A stretch of 64,000 nucleotides of DNA, from positions 1 through 64,000 of the forward strand of contig JALMLS010000548.1 in NCBI GenBank assembly GCA_038496445.1, written 5' to 3'. The notes below the pieces were generated by a model, which was not told the DNA's origin, ran no database searches, and was given only the letters and a program-made list of their open reading frames with translations. How positions within the stretch are numbered: the first letter of the stretch is position 1; every line of letters begins with the position of its first letter. This DNA comes from Trichosphaerium sp. ATCC 40318. Taxonomy: Eukaryota; Discosea; Flabellinia; Trichosidae. A program made the position numbers and the translations under genes. Of this stretch, positions 24,713-38,339 are shown piece by piece.

Positions 24713-25188
24713 GCCCTAACAAAGCAGAACGTGGCTTCTTTTTGTGCAATGTGTTTGTAAATAAGATTTTTTTAGTTTTTCTGTTTAAGCTTCGTTAGTC
24801 AGCTAAAAAGTGTCACGTTCGCGTGTCATCCTTCTATGTGACTATAAAATATAATCTTATAACGGCGTTGGCGTCTGTAACGCGTCATGTGATAATTTTT
24901 CGAACTAAATGCCTATAAATTAAACGTATAAAGAGCTAGACGTGTACGTTCGAACGTCGGCGATTTTTTATGTTTATTCGAAAAACCAAAAAACCCATCG
25001 AAACGTTTGTGTACGCTCACCAACCTGTAGTTCCACATTCAAAGTTAATCTGCAGCACTTTATTGCTTTTTCTAACACTACGAAATGGTGCTGGTCATGA
25101 CTTATTATTGACCTAAATCGGGCTTTTTTACCACCTTAAAGCACTCTAACGTTTCTAATGGCGTAAACTCTGGTGATTAGAAACCATT
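24713..25188. promoter_or_regulatory. Divergent intergenic region, 476 bp
   Basis: Separates the head-to-head starts of the VTC gene (minus) and the MUN-domain gene (plus), so both promoters should lie here. AT-rich patches (for example TATAAAATATAATC near 24842) could serve as TATA-like elements, but nothing is decisive. No coding frame is supported. Confidence 0.45.
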
Positions 25189-28100
25189 ATGTCTAAATCA
25201 TCTTCTCTTGCACAAGATAGGACCTCATACTCGTCCTCAACAAGGCACACTACTCGTATATCACCAAGAAAGGTTCGTAACTGCGAAAACATGGCTATTC
25301 GATGCTATTTATTTAAAGGCGCATGCTGCAAAAAGGTTATTGAGCAACGCGCCACCAATGTCATCGAATATGCAATGGTTTTGGACTTGTCTAACACGTA
25401 AAGCAGAATTCGGACACTGAGTTATTGGACATTCCATCAGCTTTCACAGCGAGTGACAGTCCACGCTCAACGCGGAGTGGTATTTCTGGACGGAAAAATT
25501 CTACAGTCTTGACGTCGTATGCTCTTTGTTTTCTCTTTTTTAATATTGTCCAAAGTGCTGATTCATTTATTTAGCGAACCTCGCTATGACGGTCATTTGG
25601 ACAGCAGGTATGGATTTTTTAGTGACACCTTTTTTTATTTGACTCTTCGTTAAAAAAAAACTCCAAAGTGACATTATATAGCTTTAGCCGCCCATTTGGA
25701 ACTCTTAGTGTGGCCTCTACTGCAAGTGACAAAAAACGCGCAACGAGATTTGGAGAACAGGCATTTCATTTCGAAAATTAAAAGCGATACTCTAACTGTT
25801 GCTATAGAAGCGCGTTTATTGCTATGACCAATCCCTGGCTCCGGTTAAAGGCACTGAAATAAAAAATACATTTGTCACGCACACGAGGGGTATCAAAGAT
25901 GCAGAGGTGCGGCACGTGGTGGCCAAAAAGAAAAAAAAAAAAGCTTTAACGAGTTTTATCTTTTGTTTGCATCTTTCTGATTGTAGCTAGCTACGGCCTT
26001 TGTACCGCGACTGCGTGCGTTCAATACTCGTTCCAGTGCATGGAAAACGCTTGAGCGAGCCTACAGAAATGTTTAAAGAACTTAGAGTTGTTTTCTCATA
26101 CCCAAAGAACGAGCATAAGGACTTAGTCACTGAAGAGACAGAGTCCTACACGAGCGGGGTGCGTGCTGCAACGGTTATACCAAAACGATTTGCTCAAGCT
26201 GGAATTGTAGGCTGCATTGCAAGAATTAGCACAACAAGCAAAAGGATTAAAAAAACATGCATTTTACACACCTGCTTCTTTCGAAGATAAAGCTGGTTTT
26301 AATAGTTGGAAAGATGGCGAGCGAAAGCGTATACACAAACTTGCTCGGCGCATTCAAAAATTAATGGGTGACGATGACGACGAGGGTGGTAAGTTTACAT
26401 ACCTGTTCGGTGTAAAGTGTTTATTGGTAAATACCTAGATGGTGAACTTATAAAGGATGAATCTGAGGAAACAAAAGAAGAACTCTACACAAAGTTATTT
26501 CGTGCTCTGGCTACATACGATCGCAACGCGTTACTTATATCAGAGGATGAGCAAGAAATGGTAAGAAACAACAAGTTAAAAATGCGGTTAATATTGACTC
26601 ACTTATTACAGCGTACACCGCTGCAGAAAATCGTGCGGCGTGTGGCGAATTTAATGCGATACACTACAGATAATGTAGATGTCGATTTCCAACCGCTCAT
26701 ACGTAAGTGATTCTAGTTGAGCATACCAAATGTCACTAACGTGATGCGCTCTAGAAAAGGATAAGAAAGTGAAAGAGAGCGATTTAAGGCAATTATTTTT
26801 CCTTTCTCCGTTCAGCAACTGGTTGTTAGAGGAGTATAGTACACGTTATGGCGTGCGACTTTTGTATAGACACTTGGCGTGCGTAGAATTCACTGTTCAA
26901 CATAAAACTAAAAAGTTGTTTGTAGCTTCCTTGACTACTTTGCATCACAATTTTCAAATGGCATGGACATTTTAACGATTATTCACGTTATTCTCAAGCG
27001 TTGCCTAAAGTTGATGCACTCATCTAATTATTCTTTTAACAAAAATGAGGCATGTTATTATCATACTTTGTTGTAGAGAAAGGCTTACATGTATTAGGTG
27101 AGATACTTCAAAGATGTAACACGAACAATAGAATTGCATGTGAGGGAGTACATGGAAAACATGTTCTTGTACTTTACTATATCAGATCGCTCCCTTATTC
27201 CTCTTGGTGTTATCGTAAAGATTTTACTGTTGTTATTGCAAGCAGACAAGATTCTCAATAGAGAAGTAAGGACATACGAAGCCTATATTTTAAAGAGCAT
27301 GGAGGTACATAATCGAAGAAAGCAGCAAGGTTTCTAAAATTGTTTGTTTTAGGAGTCTGTACGCAATAATTTTGTATCAATATTGCAAGAAACAAAAGAG
27401 CAGGAGAAGGGGACAGCTGCTAGAAAACAACGGCTACTTAAACTCAAAGATGTCCGAACGACTCCAGATAGTATAATAGCAACGATGAAGCTTGTCTATA
27501 GAGAGCTTGATACTATTACAGAGTTTACAAAAGTGTTTCAAAGTTTTAAGAACCAGATAATAGATTTGGCAAGAGCCAAGTATGCCAAACTAGTGTCTGA
27601 GGAAATAGCGGTAATACTACATTTTCAGTGATTAATGACTCATCATTCAACTAGTCATTTGCAACAAAATATGCGAGGAAGCACAGTACAGAGAGTATTC
27701 TTAAGCTAGCAGTGTTTGCGCATGGTTTTAATGACCGCTTCAAGAAGCTTGTTCCAGGGTACTGTTTGCATCATTGGTGCTATGGTACTTATCATTCAAT
27801 ACAGATTTCAACGTATTCCTATTGCTCTTTTATTTGGACAATATGTTGATACATGGCTTGACGAAATGAATGATACTTACAGGGAGTGGGTAACCACCGC
27901 TGCCTCAAATGAACAGGTATGTAGTGGTATTGTAGGTTAATCATAACGTGTTATAGTGGGAACATGTGAGCGGTGAAAAGGCCTATTCTCAATCTGTTAT
28001 TGAGTTATTTGCAAAGTGTGCAGAGCCAGTGGACTTTGTAAGCAAACAAGAACCTCTCAGATTAAAATCAGAAGGTAGGCGTTCTGTTATAATAAGTATT

Positions 28101-30139
28101 TTATATCTAATATTCATAATATAGGACCCACGTACCTTGAGTTATATAGCAAGGTGCGTTTAGTTATTTTATGTAGTTTCATTAATGAGACCTTAGACAA
28201 TATGCCGGACTATAAAGTACTATGTTGAGTCCATATACAATTTGTTTGTACAGGAGTTTCCAGAGGACCAACAAGCCCAATTACACGAAATTTATCTTCG
28301 TAGAGATAACACAAAGTATGTTTACTATTTTGCAGGCATTTTGTTTTTACTAATTGCAATAAAGTGTATTGTGGGTGAGCGAACGAGAAAAGAAAAAGTT
28401 TGGTTGGGGTTTTCTCAAGCGTCGACGAAAGAGTCTGGCTACGTTAAAGATAGAACCAGTAAAGCAACGATTTGGTAGCAATCCAGTGAGTATCAATGAT
28501 GTATATGATATACGGTACACAACAATTAACAACGAATATATCTACTAATGCTTTAAAACACAAAGAGTTTGGAACCCTACTTTCCTTGTCAATGCCAAAA
28601 AACGACGTAATGGTAGAAAACCAAAGCGAGGGACAACGATTACTAGTTCTGTACGTTTCTTCCTCACCTTCACATAGCTTTATGTCGTGACATTTATCTA
28701 GATGTGCGTAAAAGTAAACAATATCGAGCAGTGTCGAATTTTATTGGATAAATTGGCAACTGAATACGAAGACTACTTTGCAGATGATGCTTTTGATACG
28801 ATGTTTGTCTTACTGAAACGTGTTTTTAATGCCCTAGTCCAAATGATAATTCACTCGGTACTGTTGATTGTAGTGTAATGGCACCAGCTGATGTTTTTAG
28901 ATGAATATTTACTTACAGGGAGAAATTGAATATTTGTTTGCAAAGAGTAAGAAAAAAGTATCAAGGAGGTCTACAAAGTCGTTTGAGCAGCTTCGAGAGT
29001 ATATTGATCAACAACTTGTGGTTATTTCTCGAAGCATGAGTGAAAGATTGTATGGTAAAGTACTACAGAAGCTCTGGAAGACATTAATTGAGGTAGTTTT
29101 CATTTACAAAATTCCTTTCTCACCTGTGGCTATAGAACTTTAAAGAGATTACAATTTCCGAAAATGACCCTGACTGGCATCCAGAATTCCCTCAGATTCT
29201 TCTCACTGAAGAGATTCTTATGGTATGTGGAGTGCAGTATCCGAATAACCTAACGAGTGCCTTAGGAAATGAGACAATACTTCTTGAATAACAAATTACT
29301 CTCCGAGGAAGCATTAGATCCGATGCTAGAAGATCTTATCCATAAAATGAAAGACAACGTATGGGAAGAGCATCTGGAAGGTTATAAGCAGAGCTTCTCA
29401 AGGAAACATGGTGAATCGATTTTAACGTCTCACCTGGATAGTAGTGTCAAACCACATAGTGAAGTAAGTTTCAAGGCATTTAACAATACAGCTAATAAGC
29501 ACATCCACAGATGTATTCATATGCTGAAAGCGACAGTTTGACTACAGTGACAACGAAAATGAGTGCGTGCCTTTTTTTTTTGGTTGTACTCATTTGTATG
29601 GCTTCTAGGTATCTCGAAGAGTTTGCCTGCTGTTGGAAGCTTCATGTTAACAAGTGATGAACGGAAGAGCCAAGACCAGTCGCTTAACTTACACAGCAAT
29701 AATTCAGCACCGAAGTCTACCAAGTCAACGAAATCAAGGAGAGGCAGAAGGGCGAAATCACCTTCTCCAAAACATTCACCTAGGCGGAGACGGCGGCCTA
29801 GCCCTCATCGTAACAGAACAAATAGTGCACCTCCTGGTACACCTAGACAAGAGGTTAGTTCTTTTTGTACCGTTGACTTAAACTAATTTCGAGCAGAAGG
29901 TAATGAGTTCAAAGTCAATGAACGTTGCTGTTAGACGCGTAAAGAAAAAGAAGCCTCCAAATAAACGAAGGAAGTCATCTACAGTACGTTTGATAACAAA
30001 ATGGGTCCACCGTTTTTCGCTTACGATTGGTTAGGATGCAGCATTTGGACCTATTACTATTCGTAACAATTCTTCTCCAACGAAGGCACACACGAAACAA
30101 CACAGTTCATCATCAAGATCCAGATCTACGAAAAAGTGA
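25189..30139 (+). CDS. MUN-domain (Munc13/UNC13-like) protein
   Basis: Probable vesicle-priming or tethering factor acting on SNAREs at the plasma membrane. The start (25189) reads MSKSSSLAQDRTSYSSSTRH, a Ser/Arg-rich leader. The large helical body has ELRVVFSYPKNEHKDLV, LAQQAKGLKKHAFYTP, YTKLFRALATYDRNALL, FFLSPFSNWLLEEYS and EYMENMFLYFTISDRSLIPL. The MUN signature lies at about 27850-28080: DTWLDEMNDTYREWVTTA, then SQSVIELFAKCAEPVDF. The late MUN part has LDKLATEYEDYFADDAFDTM, LREYIDQQL, KLWKTLIEEIT and LTEEILMTMRQYFLNNKLL. The tail is very basic (SRRGRRAKSPSPKHSPRRRR) and ends in RSRSTKK before TGA. No C1 or C2 domain is seen. About fifteen introns; the early exon joins are uncertain. The assignment rests on motif recall. 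Confidence 0.62.
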
Positions 30140-30320
30140 TAGGGAAAGAAATGGAAGCTAGGAGATTGCGTATTTTGAAATTTGTTGTACAAAAAAAAAC
30201 ACCTGTATTATTATTAAAACAAAAGAAACGTGTCTAGTGTAAGCGTGAAAAAAGAGTAAAGTGATTTATTTATCTCGCTTAATGTTATACTTAACGACTG
30301 TTTGAGAGCGCCCATGGACA

Positions 30321-32948
30321 ATGGGCAATGTAGCAGCTACCCCTTGTAATAACAGTGACGTAAACAATTATCAGGAAGCCCACTATTTCGATTTGGTTCT
30401 TGTTGATGTAAAGCAGCTAGAAATAGCGTTGCGCGCAGACAAATCGCGCATAGGTATCGTTGAGGCCTCAACAGTCGAAACTTGTCTTGGTATCTAGATT
30501 TATTACGTGAAATACACGTATTTTACCCGACTGGCCCTAATAACAAACCAGGAGAGCTTGGAAAGAGAGGAGACATTACCGATGCTGTTTTTGAATTTTT
30601 CACAAATAGAAATGGTGTAGGCGTTTTAGGCGCTCACTTACTGGCGTACCTGGTACGATTTAAATACACGTGAAATTTCCGTTAATACCTAACGATACAC
30701 GAATTGACATTTGGCATAGACTGCGTTTACAGGTGCAAGTCTGGACGAAAAACTTGCTTACACGTTTGGTTTGTTTGAAGCTGGTATGTTTAATCGTATT
30801 TTGTGGTAACAACAAACTCTTGCTAGATGGCTCTGGTTTTATATCTTGCGAAGATGGTACGATAAAAGTGATAACGCTATTCAACCTAATTTGAAATGTC
30901 TGAAATGGTTTAGCCGCTGTGATTCTCACGATTCTTCATCAACGTAACTCGGATCACAAGATAAACACGGAATATATCGTAAATATACTATCAACTTTTG
31001 ATGATAACAACGTTGGGAGTATAGACCATGAGCAATTTGCAAAAGGCACGTGTCAAGCAATAATTTTTTAAATTAGCATGTTGTTGCGTTGTACAGCAAT
31101 TTTTTTGCCAATTTGCACTCGCTCTCCCAAATCCAGTAAAGTCCAACGTGTTGTTGTTCTTGGCTAGTCGTTAGTTTTCGTGCTGGGCCAAAGCAAGCTG
31201 TTCAGTCAATTCCCTTTGTCAAAACGAGAATCTGTCAATTGTGATCTAAAATCCACAAGGATTTAAGGGTCAAATTCCCTCGCGTTTATTGCTTTTTTGA
31301 CGTTTTGTTACTAGGTGCTACTGCTCTGTCATTATGGATTGAGAACTACGTCACCAAAGTTGGTGGAGATGAAGATGAACCACTAAAACAAGGCGGTACT
31401 GACAAGCTAGATATTTTTTTATTTTAACTTAAATTAGATGTGCTTGTAACCCCACAAAGTGATAAGTGGCCTATTGTACTTTATATCATGCGTGGCATCT
31501 CAGATTATGTACGAAGAGTTGCATAGATTGAGTCCCCTAATTAGTGTAGGTACATAAATTAACATCTGTAACGCCACCAGAGAAACTGAGTACAACTGAC
31601 TTTACTGAAACATGGTCTATTGACACGTGCAATCAATATTATAACTTCAGTAAGTGCAGCATTCAGTAAGTGATTATTAACTATCATTCAAAGCGACATT
31701 TGCTCCTTCCGTGTTTTGTTGTATACGGGAACAATTCCGTATCACTGATGCCTTCTACAACGATTCTCTTGGTATCCAACAATTTGCAGATACTCTATTG
31801 GTACTTCTTGTTATTCTCTTATCAATTGAAAGTTCTTACTTTTACTATTCTTAGAACGGTGAAATGAATTGCTTTAGCACAATTGTTTCACAAGGAAAGA
31901 GTGGCAATCAATTTTACTTTTCTCATAACAAGTTATTCGTAATTAAAACAATAACTGAAGGAGAGAAGAGAGCACTCTTGGATATCTTACCACCGTATAT
32001 TGAGGTAAACAATCAATATCAAGTTCTTTCCAATTTCGATTCAAAATCCTAGTTCAAACTTATCAATGTCTAGTTCCTCAAGAATAACAGAAATACTCTT
32101 CTCCCTAGAATTTATGGCCTTCATTACTTGACTTACCCACACCAAAGTTTCAATTTTGTTGTGATGGAGAATGTATTTAAAGTAAGACAAAATGTGATAG
32201 ATAATGTTTATGACCTGAAGGTATGCAACATAGAAATTTTGTGACTTTTTTCTTTTACTTATCGAAGGTTTTATAGGGATCATATGTTGGTAGAACTAAC
32301 AAGGGCACACCCTCAACAGTGAGAAAAGACTTAGATTTCAGTCATGTCTTACGGTTAGGCAAGAAGCGCTCAACATTGGTTAAACAAATAAAACGAGATG
32401 TTCACGTGCGCCATACATTTTAACACTCACATGATAACGTTGTTAGTTTTTGGCTTCCAACGACATTATAGATTATAGTCTATTGGTTGGGGTACAAAAT
32501 GGAGATGGTATGGGCTTCAAAATTAATGAAGATATGGATGAAGAGTACGGAGAGTAATACACTTATGAATTCATTATTAATCTATTTTTTTTAGTGTTCA
32601 AAGCACTTTCTTTTCACAGTTTCAGACAGCATTCGGTGGTGTATCATCTGTCTTAAAAAGTGGTAAGAGCCCTGATACTACTTTAATTTATTGTACTCAA
32701 AAAAGATCTTGGATCTAGGCTCTGCTGGGAATGAGACTTATTTTTTTGGTATCATTGACACTTTTGTAAAATGGCACTTTCTAAAGAAGACTGAATACTC
32801 CATGAAGTCAATGTTACATAACGCAGAAGAGCTTTCAGTTAACCCTCCAGATAAGTATGCTGAGAGATTTTTAGCATATGTTACAAATATTCTCACAAAG
32901 GAAAAGATAGCAAATGATAGCACTGTAGCTGATTTTGTAATTGTATAA
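30321..32948 (+). CDS. EF-hand (NCS-like) / phosphatidylinositol phosphate kinase fusion
   Basis: PIP kinase, probably PI4P 5-kinase, making PI(4,5)P2 at membranes. The N-terminus (MGNVAATP, a weak myristoylation-like start) is followed by REIHVFYPTGPN, the NCS-like SLDEKLAYTFGLFEA, and a first EF-hand loop GSGFISCED. A second loop FDDNNVGSIDHEQF lies near 31010. Both loops depart from the canonical ligands. The kinase part starts near 31600: TFAPSVFCCIREQFRITD, FYFSHNKLFVIKTITEGEKR, TLLPRIYGLHYLT, FVVMENVF, YDLKGSYVGRTNKG, NDIIDYSLLVGVQ, then YFFGIIDTFVKW, VNPPDKYAERFLAYVTNIL and the stop at 32946. The PIPK signatures DLKGS and DYSLLVG are intact. No stop or start separates the halves, and about fifteen short introns join them. 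Confidence 0.8.
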
Positions 32949-33346
32949 ACAACTCAAGGTTTTTTCCTTGCCAGCGTTGCACAGTTTGATGAATTGATAG
33001 GTTTTGTTTTGATTTTGATGTGACTCCACTAAATTTCACGCACAACAAGTGCTTGCACCAATAGTGTCAGAGCTTTAAAAAATGTGGTACACAATATTTT
33101 ACCAAGTGCCTTATTAGTGCAATTAAGTCCCAAAATGGCGTTTGTCTTTCATGCAGCAGAATTCTTTCTGGCTTGCTAAGATATACATTTATGTGGCTAT
33201 GACGCCCTAGTAATGCGTGCATACACGTTGAGTATCTTCGAGCTGTTGTTGACACTTATCAGCGAAAAGAAAAAACCGAAGCACTGAGTTTGTTGAAATT
33301 TTTTATTTACAAGTACAAGTTGCGTTTTCGCTCTTTTTTCTTAAAT
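32949..33346. other. Convergent intergenic region, 398 bp
   Basis: Lies between the stops of the PIP kinase (plus) and Scc3 (minus). It should hold both 3' UTRs. A minus-strand frame at 33067-33255 has no recognisable content. Confidence 0.45.
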
Positions 33347-36300
33347 TTAGAGTTCACCGCCTTTTGAAACACGTCGCCGTTTTGGTTCAGGTTCATCTTC
33401 GCTTTCACTTTCAGAAGCAGAATCATCGCGTGCACGTTTAGAGCCTAAAAAAAACGAGAATAAGCAAAAAATCCAAGGAGTGAAAAAAAAAACCAAAAAA
33501 CACTTACTTCGTCGATCTTCGCTCTCTTCTTCATTAGATAGAGCATCACTTCCAGACACATCATTGCCATCTTCAAAGAGTCGCTTACGAACACCATCAG
33601 TCTGTTCATCTTCAGTATGATCCTTCGATCGTCTACGTCTGCTTTTTGATGGAGATTTGTGTCCCTTTGTCATCTTTTTGATTGTATCGATAATAGTAAA
33701 ATACGGGTCATGAGCTTCTACCCGCTTATTTGCTTCAATACCCTTTGCTTGTTCTTGAACATATTCCAATCTAAGAAGGAAAAAAAAGTCAGAAAACAAG
33801 CCAAAGATCCAACAACAAAAAAAAGGAGTCCATGTTTGTAAAACGTTTCGTACAGGTATGCTGCGCTAGGCGGATCAAGCTTTGTCAAAAATATTGTAGC
33901 ACCCTCTCCGAACATTGGTAAGTTGTTAGGGAATGACTCAAATCCATAAGATATCAGTTTTCGGACTAACGTAAACAAAGATTGTCGCATGTCCTAAAAA
34001 AAAAAAAAGTCAGAAAAACCGCCTCTACCAAACGAAAAAGAAAAAAAAAATAGTACCTGTGATCTCTGGTTGGCAATACCGTAAGTCGCTGCAATGCGTG
34101 AGCATAGGTCCTTCCATCCAGACCATAGCTTATCAGTTGCTTCTTCGGTCATATTACTATCCTCAGAGCGTGCTGAGACATCATCATAATGCTAAACAAG
34201 CCATCAGTTTCAAAACCAAAAAAACCAATTTTTTTTTTGTTCTCGTAAACACAAGTGTAGTTCACGGTGACGTACGCTTGTAAGGGCATCATATACGTGT
34301 TGGTATTCTGTATTAGTTACTTTACTCTCTCCATTGTTGATATCAGTCTCCTCAGTTTTGAGGGAAGTACGCAATCTGCTCAAAAAGACACGGACCAAGT
34401 CGGCCATTTTAGGGTGCTCTGGAAATCTATTGTACTGAAGGATGATCAAAGGTGCAAATTGCTTTGCAGGGAATCCTTTGTATAGAACAGATCGACAAAG
34501 GCAAGCCAACATTGTGTACTTTCTAAGCAAGACATAAGAGACAACAACAACAGAAAAGTAAAACCAAGAAAGAAAAAAAAAAAAGAAGAAGAAAACGCAC
34601 GTCTGGAATGGTACTTCATCGTCATCTCTTAATAGCAAATCCTCAAACATAAACTTCTCAACATCAGCCAAGAAACCATCACTCCAATCTATCGTCAAAC
34701 GATACAGTGTAGAGTCAGCATTGTACTGACTGAAAGTGATAGACAAGTCTGAGCATAACTTGAAGATGAGCTCCTTCATCTCAAGAGATGTGGACTTTGC
34801 AAAGATATCTTCGCAGTAATGAGCCAAATACTGCGCAATACCTCTTAAATGTTTAGTTTGTTCGCGTATTATATCTTCATTTTCTTCTTCTGGATCAACA
34901 AGAGATATTCCCCACAAGACACGAGAAAAAGCAAACTTGCAAGCTGCAGCAACAACCTATTTTCAAAACGTGAGAAAAAACATAGAATGTCATCGAAATT
35001 GAGCTCGTACCTCATCAGGAATAGGTCTATCAGCAGCCTTAGCTTTAAGTAATCCTTCTACCTTGACGTAGACACTATCTTCTTCATCAACATCTGTAAG
35101 ATGGCCAAGCCTGTTGTATGTTTCAAGACACATGAGGCGCTTCAAAGAAATCTCAAGCTCTTCCATATTTTCGCCATCCCACAAGAACCCAATACCAGCA
35201 TCCTGTGCTGTTTGGGTTGACTCATTAATAGGGTCTCCCATTGCATCAAGTATTTGCTAAATGAAAAGATTAGAGGCTAGAGTAAACGCAGACAAACAAA
35301 GAATTCAGAAAAGCAAAACAACAAAGCAAAAAAAAATCCAGGTTAGTTCCTGTCACGTACATCCGATAGGTGATCACTCAACTTAGTTACCATTGTTTTA
35401 AATGATGACGTAATCAATGTAGAATGTTTGGATGTGCTTAGTTTGCGAAGCAAGAACTCGTACATCTTTGAAATTGCTGTGAAAACACGCTCATCAGTGC
35501 TTTGACTAACAATACTAGCAAGACGTTGTAACAACTTGTTCATAGCCTACAGTTAAACGTTTTAGTATGAATGATGGCCGAAAGCCGTTGAGCGAGTACT
35601 ACAAAACCAAAAATAAAGAGATACGTACAGTACTGGATACACTTTCAAAAGTATCGACTGGTAAAAGTTCAGGAATAGCAAGGAGTTCAATGAGTGTTTC
35701 TGCACTTGCTTTTGTCTTGAATTGATCGTAAAGACCTGGAAGAGCTTTTGCGATAGCAACACTGGCGTCAGCAATAATATGACTTTGCTAAAAGACGAGG
35801 TAAGTAAAAAAAATGAAGCCAAAAAAATTGAGAATGATTCTGATCTTTGTTCGTACATCTTTCTTTTTTCCTCTTGAGTTTGACCCAGGTACAATTCTAC
35901 GTCCAAGAGATTTACCCATAGCATTAACAAGAATACGTGCAAGCACAGTCAGTTCATCAGACTCCAAACCACCTTGACGGCTACTCAAACCCAACAATTT
36001 CGTCATTTCTGTAAAATCTTCAAGAGGTTCAAATTTTCCCCACATGGCTAAAAATGCATAAGAAGTCGAATAATCCAAACCAAAAAAGTATGATATCGTC
36101 TACACCGCGCCTACGTACCATCTACAACATATTGAGGGCGGTCAGGATGTCCTGAGTTCTCACGAATGACTTCAATCAACTTGCGAATACTATCTTCGTT
36201 ATCAAGTTGCTCTGTGAATTGGTAGTTGATGATAAACTCAGCAGCAGCTGAACGGACTCTGGCGTTTGGATCGCAAATGTAACGATGTACATCATCGATT

Positions 36301-38147
36301 TGCTCTTCGCTAAGGATATCATACTTAGATAGAGTACCACACAGCTTGATAGCTTCGACACAGACACTGTAATCCTTGAAAAAAAAGATAAGCAAAAAAA
36401 AACTACGTCAAAAAAAAAAGCCAAGTGCTTGTTTTCCCAATGACGTACAACATCGTTCATCATCTGTAATAATCTCTTGTGGAAATATACAATAAAATTA
36501 GCTAGATGAGATCCAGTAACCAGTTCCTCAACACCAAATAATCCATTGACAGCCTTGATACAAGCGAGTCTGACAGAAGATTCTCTATCGCTCAAAAGCC
36601 AACCAAGGTACTTTGTGCACTCATCCCCAATGAATAGAATAGGGTAGTCTTTTACCCAACCACCAAAACTCTCAACACAGTTGGCTCTGATCTCTGGATT
36701 CAAATCACGGTAACGGTGAGTGAAGATTTGCTAAAAAAAGGTGAGTTTCACTTGTAGATCTATAAAAAAAAAAGGGAGCGAATGGATACTTACTTTGTAT
36801 AATTGTTGAAGGCATGTATCGACTGTTTCGATGTTTTCTTCAAGCTCATTGACTTTATCGGATAGATCTTCGATCACATCATCGTCTCCGTTTCTCTAAG
36901 ATGCGTTAGCACAAATACAAGTATGTGGCATGATCCTGAGTACCTTTTTCTTCTCATTGGAGAGTTTTCTGGAGAAAGTATCCAAAGAGCTTCTCAGGGA
37001 GTTACCAACTGTCAAGAGAGCAGTACCGAGATATAAAGCAGCAAGCGTGGCTGTGTGTCTGAAAGCACGGATCTCTGATCTAAAACAGAGGGTGAGATTC
37101 GAAATCAAACTTTTCAGCAAGTGGCTTCCGCATAGGGCTTTCTACGTACTGTGATACTGCAATGAGCCACGCTACGATAGTTTCGAGCATGTAATCATCA
37201 TAGAGAATCTCTCTGGAGCATACATTGACCAAACGCCTCCAGAAATCGGCGAAACTCGTTTTGAATCGTCTGAATGCAGCTTTACGGGATACAACAGGGT
37301 ATTCACCACGTTCCTACAGCGCATAAGCGTACAAGCAAAAATGGCGCTACTCGCTCCATAAAAAAAATAGCGTACCGTCTCCATAGCGTCATCTACGAGG
37401 TCTTCTTTCAACATAGTTATGATTGCTTCATCTGTGAGTGTAATACTCTCCTCAGTTATCTTTGCTGATGAACCGGAAGACTGGAAAAATACAATTAGTT
37501 TTTATCCTATTCTACTATTCAAAAACAACTGAAAACGCACTCTGATGACAAAATTAATAATTCTTGTAACGGCTGATTCCGGTTCTTCTTTGTAATGTTC
37601 AACAAGCTCTTCAACGGCCATTTGTAGAGAGGTGTTGTTACCGAGAACTACCTCTGGAAGCGTTGTAAGTTAATGGAAATCTTCAAAATAGCGTGTAGAT
37701 CAAAAAACCGTGTAAACGGTTGAAATTTTTGATAGAACGGATCTAACGCACCATATAGCTCTGAGTCTCCAAGTTCTGAAATGTCAGATGCTTGAGAACT
37801 CTAATTTGATGTTAAATTGGCTTCAAGCACGTTTGATTGAGCGTACGAGTTGTGGTTTTGTCTTTTTTGGTTTAGAGCTCTTCTTTTTGGCCTTCAGTAC
37901 TTTCTTTGTTGGTGCTTTCTTCTTTTTACCTGCTGTGGTAGCTTTGCTGACCTTTGCGCGCTTTTTGGCGCTGGCTTTTTTTGGTGTTTTTACAGCTTTG
38001 CGCTTTCGCGTTTGCTGTGCCTTCTTGGCTGTGTTCTCCTTTTCTAGGTCCACTCTTTGCGTACGTAAGTTAACCGCGTAGATCGATATTTGTTGTTGTG
38101 GAACACACTACGTACAACCTAGATGAACGTCTACGCGCTGTGCTCAT
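33347..38147 (-). CDS. SCC3: Cohesin subunit Scc3/STAG (stromalin)
   Basis: HEAT-repeat cohesin subunit that binds Scc1 and DNA and is required for sister-chromatid cohesion. The start (38147) reads MSTARRRSSR, then a lysine-rich leader (KRKAVKTPKKASAKKRAKVS) expected to bind DNA and direct the protein to the nucleus. The STAG N-terminal helical region follows. The stromalin conserved domain is at about 36500-36700: NPEIRANCVESFGGWVKDY, TKYLGWLLSDRESSVRLACI and KAVNGLF. Long helical repeats continue (YDILSEEQIDDVHRYICDP). The C-terminal exon has SKRARDDSASESESEDEPEP and a basic end. Length of roughly 1,050 aa is near the family norm. It has more than fifteen introns, many with A-rich tracts near the ends. 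Confidence 0.9.
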
Positions 38148-38339
38148 TTTGCGTTTAGAAGATTGCTTTCCCGCTAGAATTAAAAATTATGGCGCCAAAG
38201 GAAAAGTTGACTTATTTCACTCTAACTTAAACTGTATAGCCGTTACAGAATAGAATGGCGGTTAAAATAATGTTCAATCCGAACTCTCAAGTTATACGGA
38301 GCACAAATAAAAACGTTAAGGAATAGAGTACACTTTGTT

